From Bacillaceae bacterium SAS-127 (GTDB lineage: Bacteria > Bacillota > Bacilli > Bacillales > Domibacillaceae), in contig NKXN01000004.1 in assembly GCA_002261155.1 (NCBI GenBank), positions 124,001 to 188,000 of the forward strand: a stretch of DNA of 64,000 bases, in the 5' to 3' direction. Positions 15,904 through 24,595 of this stretch are shown here, in pieces. The notes under the pieces are model-generated. The model did no database searches. It saw nothing but the letters and a program-made list of their open reading frames with translations, and was not told the origin of the DNA. Positions within the stretch are counted from its first letter, which is position 1. Each line of letters opens with the position of its first letter. The translations under genes and the position numbers were made by a program.

Positions 15904-16740
15904 ATGATCGATCTTCACTGTCATATTTTACCTGATATCGATGATGGGGCTGAATCAAATGCAGACAGTTTATCAATGGCTATCATGGCTGAAAAACAAG
16001 GAATTACAAAGATTGTTGCGACGCCACATCATAAAAACGGTATCTATGAAAATAAGAGAACTGATATTTTACTTCACGTTGCTAACTTAAATCATGAATT
16101 AAAGAATGCAGGAGTAAATGTAGAAATTTTACCTGGACAAGAGATTCGAATGTATGGAGAAATCATTGAGGATTTCAAAAATGGTGAGCTACTTACTGTA
16201 GGTGGAAATTCCAAATATGTACTGATTGAATTACCTTCTGGTCATATTCCGCAATATGCAGAGAAATTATTATTTGATCTCCATATGAAAGGTTTTTTTC
16301 CAATCATTGCTCATCCCGAGCGGAATCAAGAAATCCTTGAGCATCCTGATAAGTTGTACAAGCTTGTCAAAAATGGCGCCTTAACGCAAATAACTGCTTC
16401 CTCCTATATCGGTTATTTTGGAAAAAGAATTAAACGATTTACAGAACAACTCATCGAAGCCAACTTAACTCATTTCATTGCATCTGATGCCCATAACACG
16501 ACCACTCGCCCTTTTCATATAGCAAAAGCATATGAAAAACTGCAATCACAAATCGGGAGCGATTATCGTTTTTACTTTCAAGAAAATGCTGAAATCATTA
16601 TAAATGGTCAATATATTCATAAAGAGCCACCGATACATATTAATAAGCAAAAAAATTCCTTGGACTTTTTTAGAGTTTGTATAGGTGCTTTTCGTTTTGG
16701 CTTTATTAAATTCTTCATATGTAAAGAGAGTCAGCTCTAA
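15904..16740 (+). CDS. ywqE: YwqE/CpsB-type tyrosine-protein phosphatase (PHP fold)
   Basis: This 278-aa metal-dependent phosphatase of the polymerase-and-histidinol-phosphatase fold has metal sites in DLHCHILPDIDDG (3-15), ATPHH, GQEIR, AHPERN (~135) and SDAHNT (~194). It dephosphorylates the BY-kinase that controls polysaccharide chain length; here that kinase is in locus 2 at 25.5 kb instead of next door. Start ATG 15904 is preferred: AAGGGAGGAG (15886-15895) lies just upstream, whereas the in-frame ATG 15880 overlaps that site. It has a hydrophobic C-terminal tail of ~25 residues (FFRVCIGAFRFGFIKFF) not usual for the family. Confidence 0.9.
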   Translation: MIDLHCHILPDIDDGAESNADSLSMAIMAEKQGITKIVATPHHKNGIYENKRTDILLHVANLNHELKNAGVNVEILPGQEIRMYGEIIEDFKNGELLTVGGNSKYVLIELPSGHIPQYAEKLLFDLHMKGFFPIIAHPERNQEILEHPDKLYKLVKNGALTQITASSYIGYFGKRIKRFTEQLIEANLTHFIASDAHNTTTRPFHIAKAYEKLQSQIGSDYRFYFQENAEIIINGQYIHKEPPIHINKQKNSLDFFRVCIGAFRFGFIKFFICKESQL

Positions 16741-16744
16741 TGCC

Positions 16745-16779
16745 AAAAAGCATTTTGTTGTATAACAGAATGCTTTTTT
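16745..16779 (+). terminator. Terminator at the end of locus 1
   Basis: AAAAAGCATTTTGTT and AACAGAATGCTTTTT form a 15-bp stem (one G-U) with a 4-nt loop and a T run. Confidence 0.9.
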
Positions 16780-16872
16780 GTATCCCACCTTTTTTTGTTG
16801 AATCAAAGGTGTATTTTACCGACTTGCTTGAGAATGTCTATTCCTTTTAAATAAGTAAAATAAGCGTCAAAT

Positions 16873-16908
16873 GTTCTTTATAACTTTGAACAGCACGAGT
16901 GTTATAAT
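16873..16908 (+). promoter_or_regulatory. Promoter of the two-component operon with a possible SinR-type box
   Basis: TGTTATAAT (16900-16908) is an extended -10. Upstream, GTTCTTT (16873-16879) with GAAC at 16888-16891 makes an imperfect dyad resembling the boxes at the polysaccharide promoters. Only one arm fits GTTCTYT exactly, so SinR control of this operon is doubtful. Confidence 0.45.
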
Positions 16909-16984
16909 ATAGGTAAGTAAAAAGTAACAGTTTCTCACACTTTGAGGATAGAGTAAGTGGGTTTATTTAATGGAGGAAATGATT

Positions 16985-18580
16985 TTGAACATCAAGAAGA
17001 AATTGACGTTACGAGCACTCATTGTCGGTCTCGTTGTGGTCGTTGTCGTATTGGCTCTTGCTATTACGAACGGATTAATCGCCCATCAGACGGAGAAGAA
17101 AACGAGGGAGCAAATTGAGAAGACGGTAACGATGACGTCGCGGTTATTGGCGGAATCAACGGTCGTTCGCGAAGGGTTAGCTAATCGAGCGAAAGAACAG
17201 AAAATTCAGCCTTATGCGGAACAGGTACGAAAAGAATTAAATGTTGATTTCATTACAGTATTTGATCAGCAAGGTATGCGTAAATCCCACCCGAATCCGG
17301 AGAAAATCGGTCAGCCTTTTCAAGGGAATGATGTGCAAAAAGTATTAAATGGAGAAGAGTGTTTATCCATTGCTGAAGGGTCTCTTGGCAAATCGCTGCG
17401 TTATTTTACACCTGTTTTTGATCAAGAAGGGCATCAAATAGGGTCGGTAGCTGTTGGAATGACGTTAGTTCATATACAGGAAGCCATTCACTCCGACCAA
17501 CAAGTGATTTACGTTGGGCTAGGAGCGGGCTTAATTGTCGGAATTGGTGGTGCCTTATATCTCGGCCGCCGTGTGCGTAAGGTGATGTTTGGACTTGAGC
17601 CGATAGAGATTGCAAGATTGCTTGAGGAAAGAGAGATATTGATTGAATCGACGCATGAAGGGATTGTGGCGGTCGATCGTTATGGCATGGTGACATTAAT
17701 GAATGAAGCGGCGGTTCGTCTACTCGAAAAAGCAGGTGTGACAGGCCCTTTCGTCGGGCAATCGGAACGAACGATGTTGCCTAAAATGAATTTAGGGCAA
17801 ACAGTAACCAATGGACAGGTAATTGTAGATGAAGAAGTGGAAGTGAACGATGTAATCTTCTTTGTGAACCGCTCTCCATTATATGTGGATGGTCAAATTA
17901 TCGGTGCGGTCGCAACGATTCGCGATAAAACTGAAATGAAGAAATTAGCCGAACGGTTAAGTGGGACGGAGATGTATGCGGAAGCGTTACGTGCGCAAAC
18001 GCATGAATTTATGAATCGTTTGCACGTCATTTTAGGTATGGTTCATATGGAGAGATATGATGCGCTCCCTGCTTATATTGAAGAATTAAATGTGCGTTAT
18101 CAAGATAGTATCGGTTATTTATCACGGCGGATTCAAGACCCAGTAGTTGCCGGATTTTTGCTAGCGAAAATGAGTTATTGTCATGAACAAGAGAAAGAAT
18201 TAATGTTAACGGAAGATTCTTTTATGCCGAATATCTCTAGCTCTTCACTGACGCATGACTTAATTACGATTATCGGTAACTTAGTAGACAATGCATTGGA
18301 GGCGACTCCGAAGCAAGGTCGACCTGTGACGGTGTTTCTCGGGTATGAAGAAGAAGTACTCACAATCGAAGTGAAAGATCACGGAAAAGGGATGGATCAT
18401 GTCGATGAGGCATTTAAAAAAGGTATGTCTGAAAAAGGAGAAGGACATGGCTTCGGGCTATATCTTGTAAAAGAAACGATTCAAGAGCTACAAGGGCAGA
18501 TTTATGTGACGTCTGAAAAAGGAAAAGGAACGATTATAGAAGTGAATGTTCCGGTTAGAAAGGAGAGTAGAGAGCGTTGA
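16985..18580 (+). CDS. CitA/DcuS-family sensor histidine kinase (dicarboxylate type)
   Basis: This ~531-aa kinase has a first helix (~5-30), an extracellular Cache domain (~35-170), a second helix (~172-195), a PAS domain (~215-320), an atypical phosphoacceptor helix THEFMNRLHVILGM (~340), and an ATPase domain (NLVDNALEATP, ~430, then GHGFGLYLVKE). This order defines the CitA/DcuS/MalK group that senses citrate, malate or C4-dicarboxylates. TTG 16985 is preferred because TGGAGG (16971-16976) lies 8 bp before it; the in-frame ATG 16970 overlaps that site. It pairs with the overlapping regulator and with the DASS transporter behind, pointing to malate/C4-dicarboxylates (B. subtilis MalK/YufL-like). 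Confidence 0.88.
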   Translation: MNIKKKLTLRALIVGLVVVVVVLALAITNGLIAHQTEKKTREQIEKTVTMTSRLLAESTVVREGLANRAKEQKIQPYAEQVRKELNVDFITVFDQQGMRKSHPNPEKIGQPFQGNDVQKVLNGEECLSIAEGSLGKSLRYFTPVFDQEGHQIGSVAVGMTLVHIQEAIHSDQQVIYVGLGAGLIVGIGGALYLGRRVRKVMFGLEPIEIARLLEEREILIESTHEGIVAVDRYGMVTLMNEAAVRLLEKAGVTGPFVGQSERTMLPKMNLGQTVTNGQVIVDEEVEVNDVIFFVNRSPLYVDGQIIGAVATIRDKTEMKKLAERLSGTEMYAEALRAQTHEFMNRLHVILGMVHMERYDALPAYIEELNVRYQDSIGYLSRRIQDPVVAGFLLAKMSYCHEQEKELMLTEDSFMPNISSSSLTHDLITIIGNLVDNALEATPKQGRPVTVFLGYEEEVLTIEVKDHGKGMDHVDEAFKKGMSEKGEGHGFGLYLVKETIQELQGQIYVTSEKGKGTIIEVNVPVRKESRER

Positions 18581-19287
18581 TTCAAGTATTAATTGCAGAA
18601 GATGATCCAATGGTCGCGCAAATTAATCAACAATACGTCGAGGCAATTCCGGGGTTTCACGTGCAAGCGATTGCTAATGCGCCGGAAGCGGCTCTACGAG
18701 AAGTACAGGCGAATCGTCCGGATTTAATTTTACTAGATATATATATGCCAGGGATGACAGGGTTGGAGTTGTTGAAGAACATTCGCTTATTGAATAAAAG
18801 CATCGATGTCATTGTGATTAGTGCAGCGAATGATATGGCAAGTGTTCGTAAAGCGTTACAGTATGGGGCGGTCGATTATTTAATGAAGCCTTTCCAATTT
18901 GAACGCTTCCAACAAGCTCTTCTTTCTTATCAACGCCGATACGAGATGTATGTGCGTTCGAGTGAAGTGAATCAAGGGGAGATTGATGAGCTCTTTTTTT
19001 CAAGAGAGAAGAAAGCAATACGAAAAGTATTACCGAAAGGGCTGACGAAAGAAACATTAAAACTTGTTTGGTTGTCGGTGGAAAAGTGGACAGAGGATGA
19101 TTTCTCGGCTGATGACATTTCCTTTCATTCAGGTGTATCGCGAGTATCTGTTCGTAAATACTTATCGTTTTTACAGGAAATCGGTGTGTTAGAAGAGCGG
19201 GTTTCGTACGGGTCGGTTGGCCGTCCGCAAACAAGGTGTCGAATTTTGAAGCAAAAACAGAATCAAGTGCGATCGTATATAGATTGA
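18577..19287 (+). CDS. CitB/MalR-family response regulator
   Basis: This 236-aa protein has a receiver domain with the acidic pair EDDP (8-11), phosphoacceptor Asp in LILLDIYMPG (~54) and Lys in MKPFQF (~104). A C-terminal DNA-binding region (SFHSGVSRVSVRKYLSFLQE) is typical of CitB/DcuR regulators. A TTG start overlaps the kinase stop (TTGA), so the two are coupled. It probably activates the downstream transporter in response to a dicarboxylate. A cre-like sequence spans its stop codon. Confidence 0.88.
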   Translation: MIQVLIAEDDPMVAQINQQYVEAIPGFHVQAIANAPEAALREVQANRPDLILLDIYMPGMTGLELLKNIRLLNKSIDVIVISAANDMASVRKALQYGAVDYLMKPFQFERFQQALLSYQRRYEMYVRSSEVNQGEIDELFFSREKKAIRKVLPKGLTKETLKLVWLSVEKWTEDDFSADDISFHSGVSRVSVRKYLSFLQEIGVLEERVSYGSVGRPQTRCRILKQKQNQVRSYID

Positions 19288-19298
19288 AAGCGTTTGCT
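19284..19298 (+). promoter_or_regulatory. Candidate cre site (CcpA) before the transporter
   Basis: TTGAAAGCGTTTGCT fits WTGNAANCGNWNNCW at every position. It overlaps the regulator stop codon and lies ~95 bp before the transporter ATG, a position that could block read-through or a promoter. The AAAGC/GCTTT arms followed by T residues could also act as a short terminator. Confidence 0.45.
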
Positions 19299-19393
19299 TT
19301 TTTTATTTTCAAAACTATTTTTTTGCTTATTTAATCTCTTTTTTTCTGTGAAATCCTTTACTCTTAAATTAGATATTAAGAGGGGGGTCACCG

Positions 19394-21049
19394 ATGAGTC
19401 AGTTAACAGCGGCGGTTTGGCAAGAATGCTGGAATGCACATGATAAAATAAAACAACTTCTTTTTTTCTCGGCAAAAAAAGAAAGTAAAGTAGTAGAGAT
19501 GCAACACCATTCGTCTTCAACGAACCAAGGAGAGCCGAATGAGCCAAATAAAAGACGGTCGATGACGAAAGCGCAATGGATTGGTTTGTTGCTTGGACCG
19601 TTATTATTTACATTAATTCAATTATTTTTTTCACCAGAAGGATTAACGGCTGAAGCGAGAGCGGTTTTTGCGACAACGGTATGGGTTGCCGTTTGGTGGA
19701 TTACAGAAGCGATTCCTATTCCAGTAGCGTCACTATTGCCACTGATTTTATTACCGATTACCGGGGCAGTGGATGGCAAGGTCGCAACAGCTGCTTACGG
19801 TGATCCGATGGTCTTTTTATTCCTCGGTGGATTTATGATTGCGATGGCGATGGAACGGTGGGATTTGCATCGTCGGATTGCGATGAATATTGTTTCGGTG
19901 ATGGGAACAGACTCGAAAAGAATCGTGTTAGGCTTTATGATTGCGACTGGTTTTTTATCGATGTGGGTATCGAATACAGCGGCAGTGATGATGATGGTGC
20001 CGATTGGAACAGCGATTACATATCAAGCAGCTCAAATCGTTAAACAGTCCGGCGATAAGTCGATTGATATTAAAAGCTTTGAAAAAACAGTGATTTTTGG
20101 AATTGGTTTCTCAGGAACGATTGGTGGATTAGGGACGTTGATCGGAACACCGCCTAACATTATTATGGCAGGCGCGATTGAAAGCTTTTACGGTGTGACA
20201 GTTTCATTCGCTGATTGGATGTTAATGGCAGCTCCTGTCGTATTGATTTCATTAATTTTCACTTGGTTTTATTTAGTGAATGTTGCCTTTCCAATTAAAT
20301 TTAAAGAGTTACCAGGTGGTATCGAACTGATTCGTGAAGAAAAGAAAAAGTTAGGGGCAATGAGCTCAGAAGAGAAGCTTGTTCTTTCAGTCTTTTTATT
20401 TGCTGCTTTCATGTGGGTGACGCGAACGTTCTTATGGCAAAATGAAAACTTTATTGTGATTCCGGGAATTAGTGATACGATGATTGCTATTTTCGCTGCG
20501 ATATTACTATTCATTTTACCTTCTAAACGAACAGGTGGAGCGTTGTTAGACTGGACGGTTTCGCGCGACTTACCTTGGGGTGTTCTTTTACTGTTTGGTG
20601 GCGGATTAGCGATTGCTGCTGGGTTTAAAGAGACAGGTCTTGCCACTTGGCTTGGTGACCAGTTGACGGTATTAGAAGCATTTCCGCTATTCCTTGTCAT
20701 TGTATTCGTGACAGCTTTCGTGTTGTTCTTAACAGAGATTACATCAAATACTGCTACGGCTACGATGATTATGCCAGTTCTTGCGGCATTGGCGATGGCG
20801 ATTGATGTTCATCCATTTGCTTTAATGATGGCTGCTGCGATGGCTGCGAACTGTGCGTTCATGCTACCAGTTGGTACACCGCCGAATGCGATCATTTTTG
20901 CCACAGGAAAAATTAAGATTAGCGAAATGATGAGAGCGGGCTTTTGGGTTAATATTATTGCGATTGTCCTCATCGTTGGCGCCGTCTATATTGGCTTGCC
21001 GCTCATTTTCGACGTGAACGTGAATGCATTCCCGATGGATTTTCGATAA
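19394..21049 (+). CDS. DASS/SLC13-family sodium:dicarboxylate symporter
   Basis: This 551-aa permease has about eleven helices. The two inverted halves each carry the Na+/substrate clamshell motif SNT (SNTAAVMMMVPI ~193; SNTATATMIMPVL ~451) and a GTPPN turn (~251 and ~494), diagnostic for DASS carriers that import succinate, malate or citrate with sodium. A hydrophilic N-terminal extension of ~58 residues precedes the first helix. GAGGGGGG lies just before the ATG. Placement behind a CitA/MalK-type two-component pair argues for malate or other C4-dicarboxylate uptake, like B. subtilis YflS. A structured repeat starts 2 bp after the stop. Confidence 0.92.
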   Translation: MSQLTAAVWQECWNAHDKIKQLLFFSAKKESKVVEMQHHSSSTNQGEPNEPNKRRSMTKAQWIGLLLGPLLFTLIQLFFSPEGLTAEARAVFATTVWVAVWWITEAIPIPVASLLPLILLPITGAVDGKVATAAYGDPMVFLFLGGFMIAMAMERWDLHRRIAMNIVSVMGTDSKRIVLGFMIATGFLSMWVSNTAAVMMMVPIGTAITYQAAQIVKQSGDKSIDIKSFEKTVIFGIGFSGTIGGLGTLIGTPPNIIMAGAIESFYGVTVSFADWMLMAAPVVLISLIFTWFYLVNVAFPIKFKELPGGIELIREEKKKLGAMSSEEKLVLSVFLFAAFMWVTRTFLWQNENFIVIPGISDTMIAIFAAILLFILPSKRTGGALLDWTVSRDLPWGVLLLFGGGLAIAAGFKETGLATWLGDQLTVLEAFPLFLVIVFVTAFVLFLTEITSNTATATMIMPVLAALAMAIDVHPFALMMAAAMAANCAFMLPVGTPPNAIIFATGKIKISEMMRAGFWVNIIAIVLIVGAVYIGLPLIFDVNVNAFPMDFR

Positions 21050-21050
21050 A

Positions 21051-21264
21051 GTGAAACTTCAATAGTGGGGGTTTTCTTCATCCCCCACTGATTGAAAGAG
21101 GAGCAAAGGCTAAAACCGCAACGTCCTGTTGCAACGCCTTTGTAACCTGCATCGTGCAGGCCCGAACGGATCGGGCATTTACGAGCTGTTGATCCCCACC
21201 CACCCGTCTGCGCTTCTGCTCCCATGTTGAGCTGGAGGTCTTACAGCCCGTTAATGCGGGATAA
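21051..21264 (-). repeat. Long multi-hairpin intergenic element
   Basis: About 214 bp contain a series of hairpins: TTCAATAGTGGGGG/CCCCCACTGATTGAA (21059-21093), GCAAC/GTTGC, CCTGCA/TGCAGG, CCCGA/TCGGG and CCCG/CGGG (21247-21260). Read on minus, it begins TTATCCCGCATTAACGGGC and ends GAAGTTTCAC; both ends recur at 1443-1490. It starts 2 bp after the transporter stop. It could be a mobile non-coding repeat, an RNA, or a complex terminator; no protein is supported. Confidence 0.6.
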
Positions 21265-21272
21265 AGAGTAGA

Positions 21273-21315
21273 CAAGAGCATGTTTTGAATAACTAATATT
21301 CAAGACATGCTCTTG
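21273..21315. terminator. Strong hairpin downstream of the small HTH gene
   Basis: CAAGAGCATGTTTTGAAT and ATTCAAGACATGCTCTTG form an 18-bp stem (one G-U) with a 7-nt loop. It lies between the repeat element and the minus-strand HTH gene and is probably that gene's terminator. Confidence 0.75.
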
Positions 21316-21320
21316 TTGTG

Positions 21321-21512
21321 TTATTCAGGAAAAAATAACGTATCTACGGTTACACCGAGGACTTTGGCTAAACGGAAAGCTAATTCAAGTGTAGGGTCAT
21401 ATTTATTATTTTCAATTGCATTAATAGTTTGTCTGGAAACGTTAGTATACTGGGCTAATTTCTCTTGTGAATATCCGAGTTCTTTTCTTAGAGTGCGAAT
21501 ATTATTGTGCAT
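21321..21512 (-). CDS. Small XRE-family HTH regulator
   Basis: This 63-aa protein is almost only a Cro/CI-type helix-turn-helix: LRKELGYSQEKLAQYTNVSR (residues 8-27), then QTINAIENNKYDPTLELAFR and a short VTVDTLFFPE end. This matches the compact YozG/YgzD-like regulators of Bacilli. It starts 4 bp after the stop of the membrane gene upstream and has no good ribosome site of its own, so translational coupling is likely. The strong inverted repeat after the -10 of the shared promoter (21850-21873) is the natural operator for autoregulation. Confidence 0.85.
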   Translation of the reverse strand: MHNNIRTLRKELGYSQEKLAQYTNVSRQTINAIENNKYDPTLELAFRLAKVLGVTVDTLFFPE

Positions 21513-21516
21513 ACGT

Positions 21517-21840
21517 TTAATGAGCGCTCATTTTTTTGTTGTTTATAAAAAAGAAGATGAAATAGCTGAAAATGGCAATAAGGAAATATAAAAGTTCAGG
21601 GAAAACGAACGGTGCTTCATCTAAACGTTCATCATGCAAATGGAAAAAATCTATGAAGAAATTAGTTAAGAAAAATAAAATTAAAGCTGTCCAACTTTGT
21701 ACGATCGCTTTTTGTTTAATGTGTTGTTTTCGCTCGTCATCATTTGATTGGAGCATATACTCTTTTCTTCCAGTAAACCAGCTAATAATCACAACCCATA
21801 ATATTGGAACAAGCAAATAAATCACTAGCATTTTCATCAC
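21517..21840 (-). CDS. Three-helix membrane protein paired with HTH
   Basis: This 107-aa protein has helices at about residues 4-22, 48-66 and 78-98, with an acidic linker (SNDDERKQ and HDERLDEAP). GGAGGG lies 8 bp before the ATG. It forms a two-gene operon with the small HTH protein. Pairs of a small membrane protein and a compact HTH regulator are common in Bacilli, some being immunity or stress modules, but I do not recognise this family. Confidence 0.65.
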   Translation of the reverse strand: MMKMLVIYLLVPILWVVIISWFTGRKEYMLQSNDDERKQHIKQKAIVQSWTALILFFLTNFFIDFFHLHDERLDEAPFVFPELLYFLIAIFSYFIFFFINNKKMSAH

Positions 21841-21849
21841 ACACCCTCC

Positions 21850-21873
21850 ATATGTAAAAAGTATTTTACATAT
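21850..21873. promoter_or_regulatory. Inverted-repeat operator of the membrane/HTH operon
   Basis: ATATGTAAAA and TTTTACATAT are perfect 10-bp arms with a 4-bp spacer, placed just downstream of the -10, where a bound dimer would block initiation. Confidence 0.65.
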
Positions 21874-21876
21874 TTG

Positions 21877-21905
21877 ATTATAAAATTAGTAGGATGTAAT
21901 GTCAA
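21877..21905 (-). promoter_or_regulatory. Consensus sigma-A promoter for the membrane/HTH operon
   Basis: On the minus strand TTGACA (21905-21900) and TATAAT (21882-21877) are separated by exactly 17 bp. The -35 is also one arm of a perfect 7-bp inverted repeat (TGTCAAA/TTTGACA, 21900-21917). Confidence 0.85.
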
Positions 21906-21974
21906 ATTGTTTTGACATTTGCAGGTTTCTTTGATGTGATGAAGGTCCATTTACTTTACTTATTTCAGCTCAGT

Positions 21975-22012
21975 AAAAAACAAAGGCACCACCTAAATAA
22001 CGGGCGGTGCTT
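21975..22012 (-). terminator. Terminator of ptsI
   Basis: On the minus strand AAGCACCGCC pairs with GGTGGTGCCTT (one bulge), followed by TTGTTTTTT. Confidence 0.8.
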
Positions 22013-22015
22013 CGA

Positions 22016-23731
22016 TCAAGATAGGCTTTTAACAAACGCTACTACTTCTTCCGCTGTCGCCATCGATAGAATATGTTCGATATGTTCGCTCCAATCGACT
22101 TTAGAAAGCTGCATGATTTGTGAGCGGGCCTTTAAGATTGAAGTTGCGCTCATCGAGAACTCATCCATACCTAATGCGAGCAGAATCGGAATCGCCAGTT
22201 CATCACCGGCCATCTCTCCACACATGCCGACCCATTTTCCTTCTTTATGAGCAGCATCAATCACATGTTTGATTAAGCGCAAAAGGGCCGGATGATAAGG
22301 TTGGTACAAATAGGACACGTTTTCATTTAAGCGATCTGCTGCTAGTGTGTATTGAATTAAATCATTCGTTCCGATTGAGAAGAAATCAACCTCTTTAGCG
22401 AACAGATCGGCCATGATAGCGGTAGAGGGGATTTCGACCATGATGCCGATATCTATTTGTTTCGCTATCTTGATGCCCTCGGCTTGGAGTTTTTCTTTTT
22501 CCTCCACTAAAATCGTTTTCGCTTGTCGCAGTTCACTTAGTGTGGCGATCATCGGGAACATGATTTTCAAATGACCATATATGCTCGCTCGCAATAGTGC
22601 TCGCAATTGAGTTCTAAACATGTCTTGCATGCTTAAAGAGAAGCGGATGGCGCAAAATCCTAAAAAGGGGTTTTTCTCTTTAGGAAGAGAGACATATGGT
22701 AGCTCTTTATCGCCACCGATATCTAGTGTGCGGACAATCACAGGTTTTCCATTCATGCGCTCTAACACCGTTTTATAAGCGTCAAACTGCTCTTCCTCTG
22801 TCGGGAAGCTATCACGCCCCATGTATAAAAACTCCGTCCGATATAACCCGATACCTTCAGCGCCGTTTTCGAGTGCGCCTTTCACATCGGCTGGCGTCCC
22901 GATATTGGCCGCTAGTTCGACTAGATACCCATCAGCTGATACTGTTTGTTCGTGTATAAGTTGTGCCCATCTTGCTTTTTTGGTTTCGTAGGCTAATTTT
23001 TTTTCTTCATATTTTTTAATCATCTGTGCTGTTGGATTCACGATAATTTTTCCGTCGATCCCATCGACAATCACGATATCCCCATGCTGGATGCGTGTCG
23101 TGCCTCTTTTCGTACCAACAACTGCTGGAAGCTCCATTGAACGAGCCATGATTGCAGAATGAGAAGTTCGTCCACCATTATCGGTTATAAAACCTTTAAC
23201 AAATTGTCGATTTAATTGTGCAGTGGTGGAGGGAGGTAAATCTTTAGCAACAATGATGACTTCTTCCGTAATGGTCTTTAAATCAGTAGAGTTTACGTGT
23301 AAAAGGTGAGCCAATACGCGCTTAGTAATATCACGAATATCGTCTGCTCGCTCTCTCATATAGGCATCTTCCATCGATTCAAACAAGTGAATAAATGTGG
23401 AAGAGACTTCGTTTAAAACAAATTCGGCATTGACTTGCTCGAAAATAATTTTTTCTTTAATTGGATGAATGAATTCTGGATCACTTAATAGGAGAAGTTG
23501 AGCGGCAAAAATTGTTGCTTGCTCCTCGCCTAGTTGTTTATGAGTATGTTCTTTAATGATTTCTAAGTCCGACATGGCTGTAGCAATCGCTTGTTCAAAG
23601 CGCGCCACTTCAGCCAATGTATCGACTATTGCTACTTTTTCAATGATGAACTCTGGGGTTTCTAATCGGAATGCTTTGGCGATCGCGATGCCACTTGATG
23701 CCGCAATGCCTGCCATTTCTTTTTCGCTCAT
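22016..23731 (-). CDS. ptsI: Phosphoenolpyruvate-protein phosphotransferase (enzyme I)
   Basis: This 571-aa cytoplasmic enzyme takes phosphate from PEP to HPr, the first step of all PTS sugar uptake. Seen: the HPr-binding N-domain, the phospho-His in [13 protein letters not shown] (His ~191), the PEP domain with [29 protein letters not shown] and the active Cys in [10 protein letters not shown] (~504). Length is the family norm. AGAGGGGG precedes the ATG. No ptsH is adjacent on either side, whereas ptsH-ptsI is the usual operon, and a terminator isolates it from the upstream BI-1 gene. HPr must be encoded elsewhere, or this is a second enzyme I. Confidence 0.95.
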   Translation of the reverse strand: MSEKEMAGIAASSGIAIAKAFRLETPEFIIEKVAIVDTLAEVARFEQAIATAMSDLEIIKEHTHKQLGEEQATIFAAQLLLLSDPEFIHPIKEKIIFEQVNAEFVLNEVSSTFIHLFESMEDAYMRERADDIRDITKRVLAHLLHVNSTDLKTITEEVIIVAKDLPPSTTAQLNRQFVKGFITDNGGRTSHSAIMARSMELPAVVGTKRGTTRIQHGDIVIVDGIDGKIIVNPTAQMIKKYEEKKLAYETKKARWAQLIHEQTVSADGYLVELAANIGTPADVKGALENGAEGIGLYRTEFLYMGRDSFPTEEEQFDAYKTVLERMNGKPVIVRTLDIGGDKELPYVSLPKEKNPFLGFCAIRFSLSMQDMFRTQLRALLRASIYGHLKIMFPMIATLSELRQAKTILVEEKEKLQAEGIKIAKQIDIGIMVEIPSTAIMADLFAKEVDFFSIGTNDLIQYTLAADRLNENVSYLYQPYHPALLRLIKHVIDAAHKEGKWVGMCGEMAGDELAIPILLALGMDEFSMSATSILKARSQIMQLSKVDWSEHIEHILSMATAEEVVAFVKSLS

Positions 23732-23818
23732 GTTTTTGGCCCCCTCTATCGACTGTTTTTTCTTCTTTACAGTTTACCGCATAATCATACTCTTTCCATA
23801 TAAACTTATTTAAATTTG

Positions 23819-23862
23819 AAAAGAGGTGTACCCAAGTCTAGTGATTTGGGTACACCTCTTTT
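23819..23862. terminator. Terminator of the BI-1 gene
   Basis: AAAAGAGGTGTACCCAA and TTGGGTACACCTCTTTT form a perfect 17-bp stem with a 10-nt loop, ending 2 bp from the minus-strand stop codon. Confidence 0.9.
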
Positions 23863-23864
23863 CA

Positions 23865-24509
23865 TTAATCCTTGCTCAAAAAGCCAATCACTCGTAACAA
23901 GTTAATAAACAAGTTAACGAAGTCTAAATACAAGTTTAAAGCTAGTAGTGGAATCATTTCTTCTGTCATGGTCATCCGTTTCATTTGGTTAAAGTCGTAC
24001 ATGATGTAGGCGGAAAATAGCACTGTTCCAATCAATGAATAAACGAACATGGCAGTAGAAGAAAACGGCCAGAACAGATTCATAATCGATAATGTGATTA
24101 AAGCCAATAACACCGTTAATAAAATGCCACTTAAAAATGAAAGGTCCTTCTTCGTTTTCAATCCAGTCATCGCCATCACTCCGAAAATGACAACCGTTGA
24201 AGCGAATGCGCCTACGACTACTTGTGCTCCAGAGGTCGCTAAATAATGAGCGACAATCGGGTAGGTTGTGATCCCAGAAATAAAGGTGAACACATATAAA
24301 AATGTATACCCGACCATTTTTCTTTTACGTAAAAAGAAAGCAGCCAGTAACATACCAATTTCAATAATAACTAATGGTAAAAACAATGCGGGCGGAACCA
24401 TCGTTCCAATGAGCATTCCTATGACGGCAACCGTTAAAGAAAATACAAATGTTCTCAGCACAGAACTCATCAAGTTCGGTGTTTGTGCTTCCAATGTATA
24501 TTGTGACAT
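23865..24509 (-). CDS. yetJ: Bax inhibitor-1/YccA family membrane protein
   Basis: This 214-aa protein has seven hydrophobic helices. The C-terminal signature ALNLYLDFVNLFINLLRVIG and the preceding helix IMYDFNQMKRM carry the Asp residues that form the pH-sensitive calcium leak latch in B. subtilis YetJ (BsYetJ). It probably acts as a cytoplasmic-membrane calcium leak channel. AAAGGAGGAG precedes the ATG by 6 bp. Monocistronic, between ptsI and the divergent polysaccharide locus 2; its upstream region shares the SinR-type box at 24596-24602. Confidence 0.88.
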   Translation of the reverse strand: MSQYTLEAQTPNLMSSVLRTFVFSLTVAVIGMLIGTMVPPALFLPLVIIEIGMLLAAFFLRKRKMVGYTFLYVFTFISGITTYPIVAHYLATSGAQVVVGAFASTVVIFGVMAMTGLKTKKDLSFLSGILLTVLLALITLSIMNLFWPFSSTAMFVYSLIGTVLFSAYIMYDFNQMKRMTMTEEMIPLLALNLYLDFVNLFINLLRVIGFLSKD

Positions 24510-24595
24510 TGAATCTCCTCCTTTTTTATATACATACGAATGGAAAAGAGGGAAGGTTTCAGCTTTTTAAATGAAGGGAGTCAGATTTGTATAAC

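Noticed and set aside
18818-19312. Long antisense frame (164 codons) opposite the response regulator
   Set aside because: Mirror of a conserved coding sequence; no promoter, ribosome site or recognisable protein. The same reasoning removes the antisense frames near 14786-15250, 20269-20700, 32776-33192 and 61663-62058.
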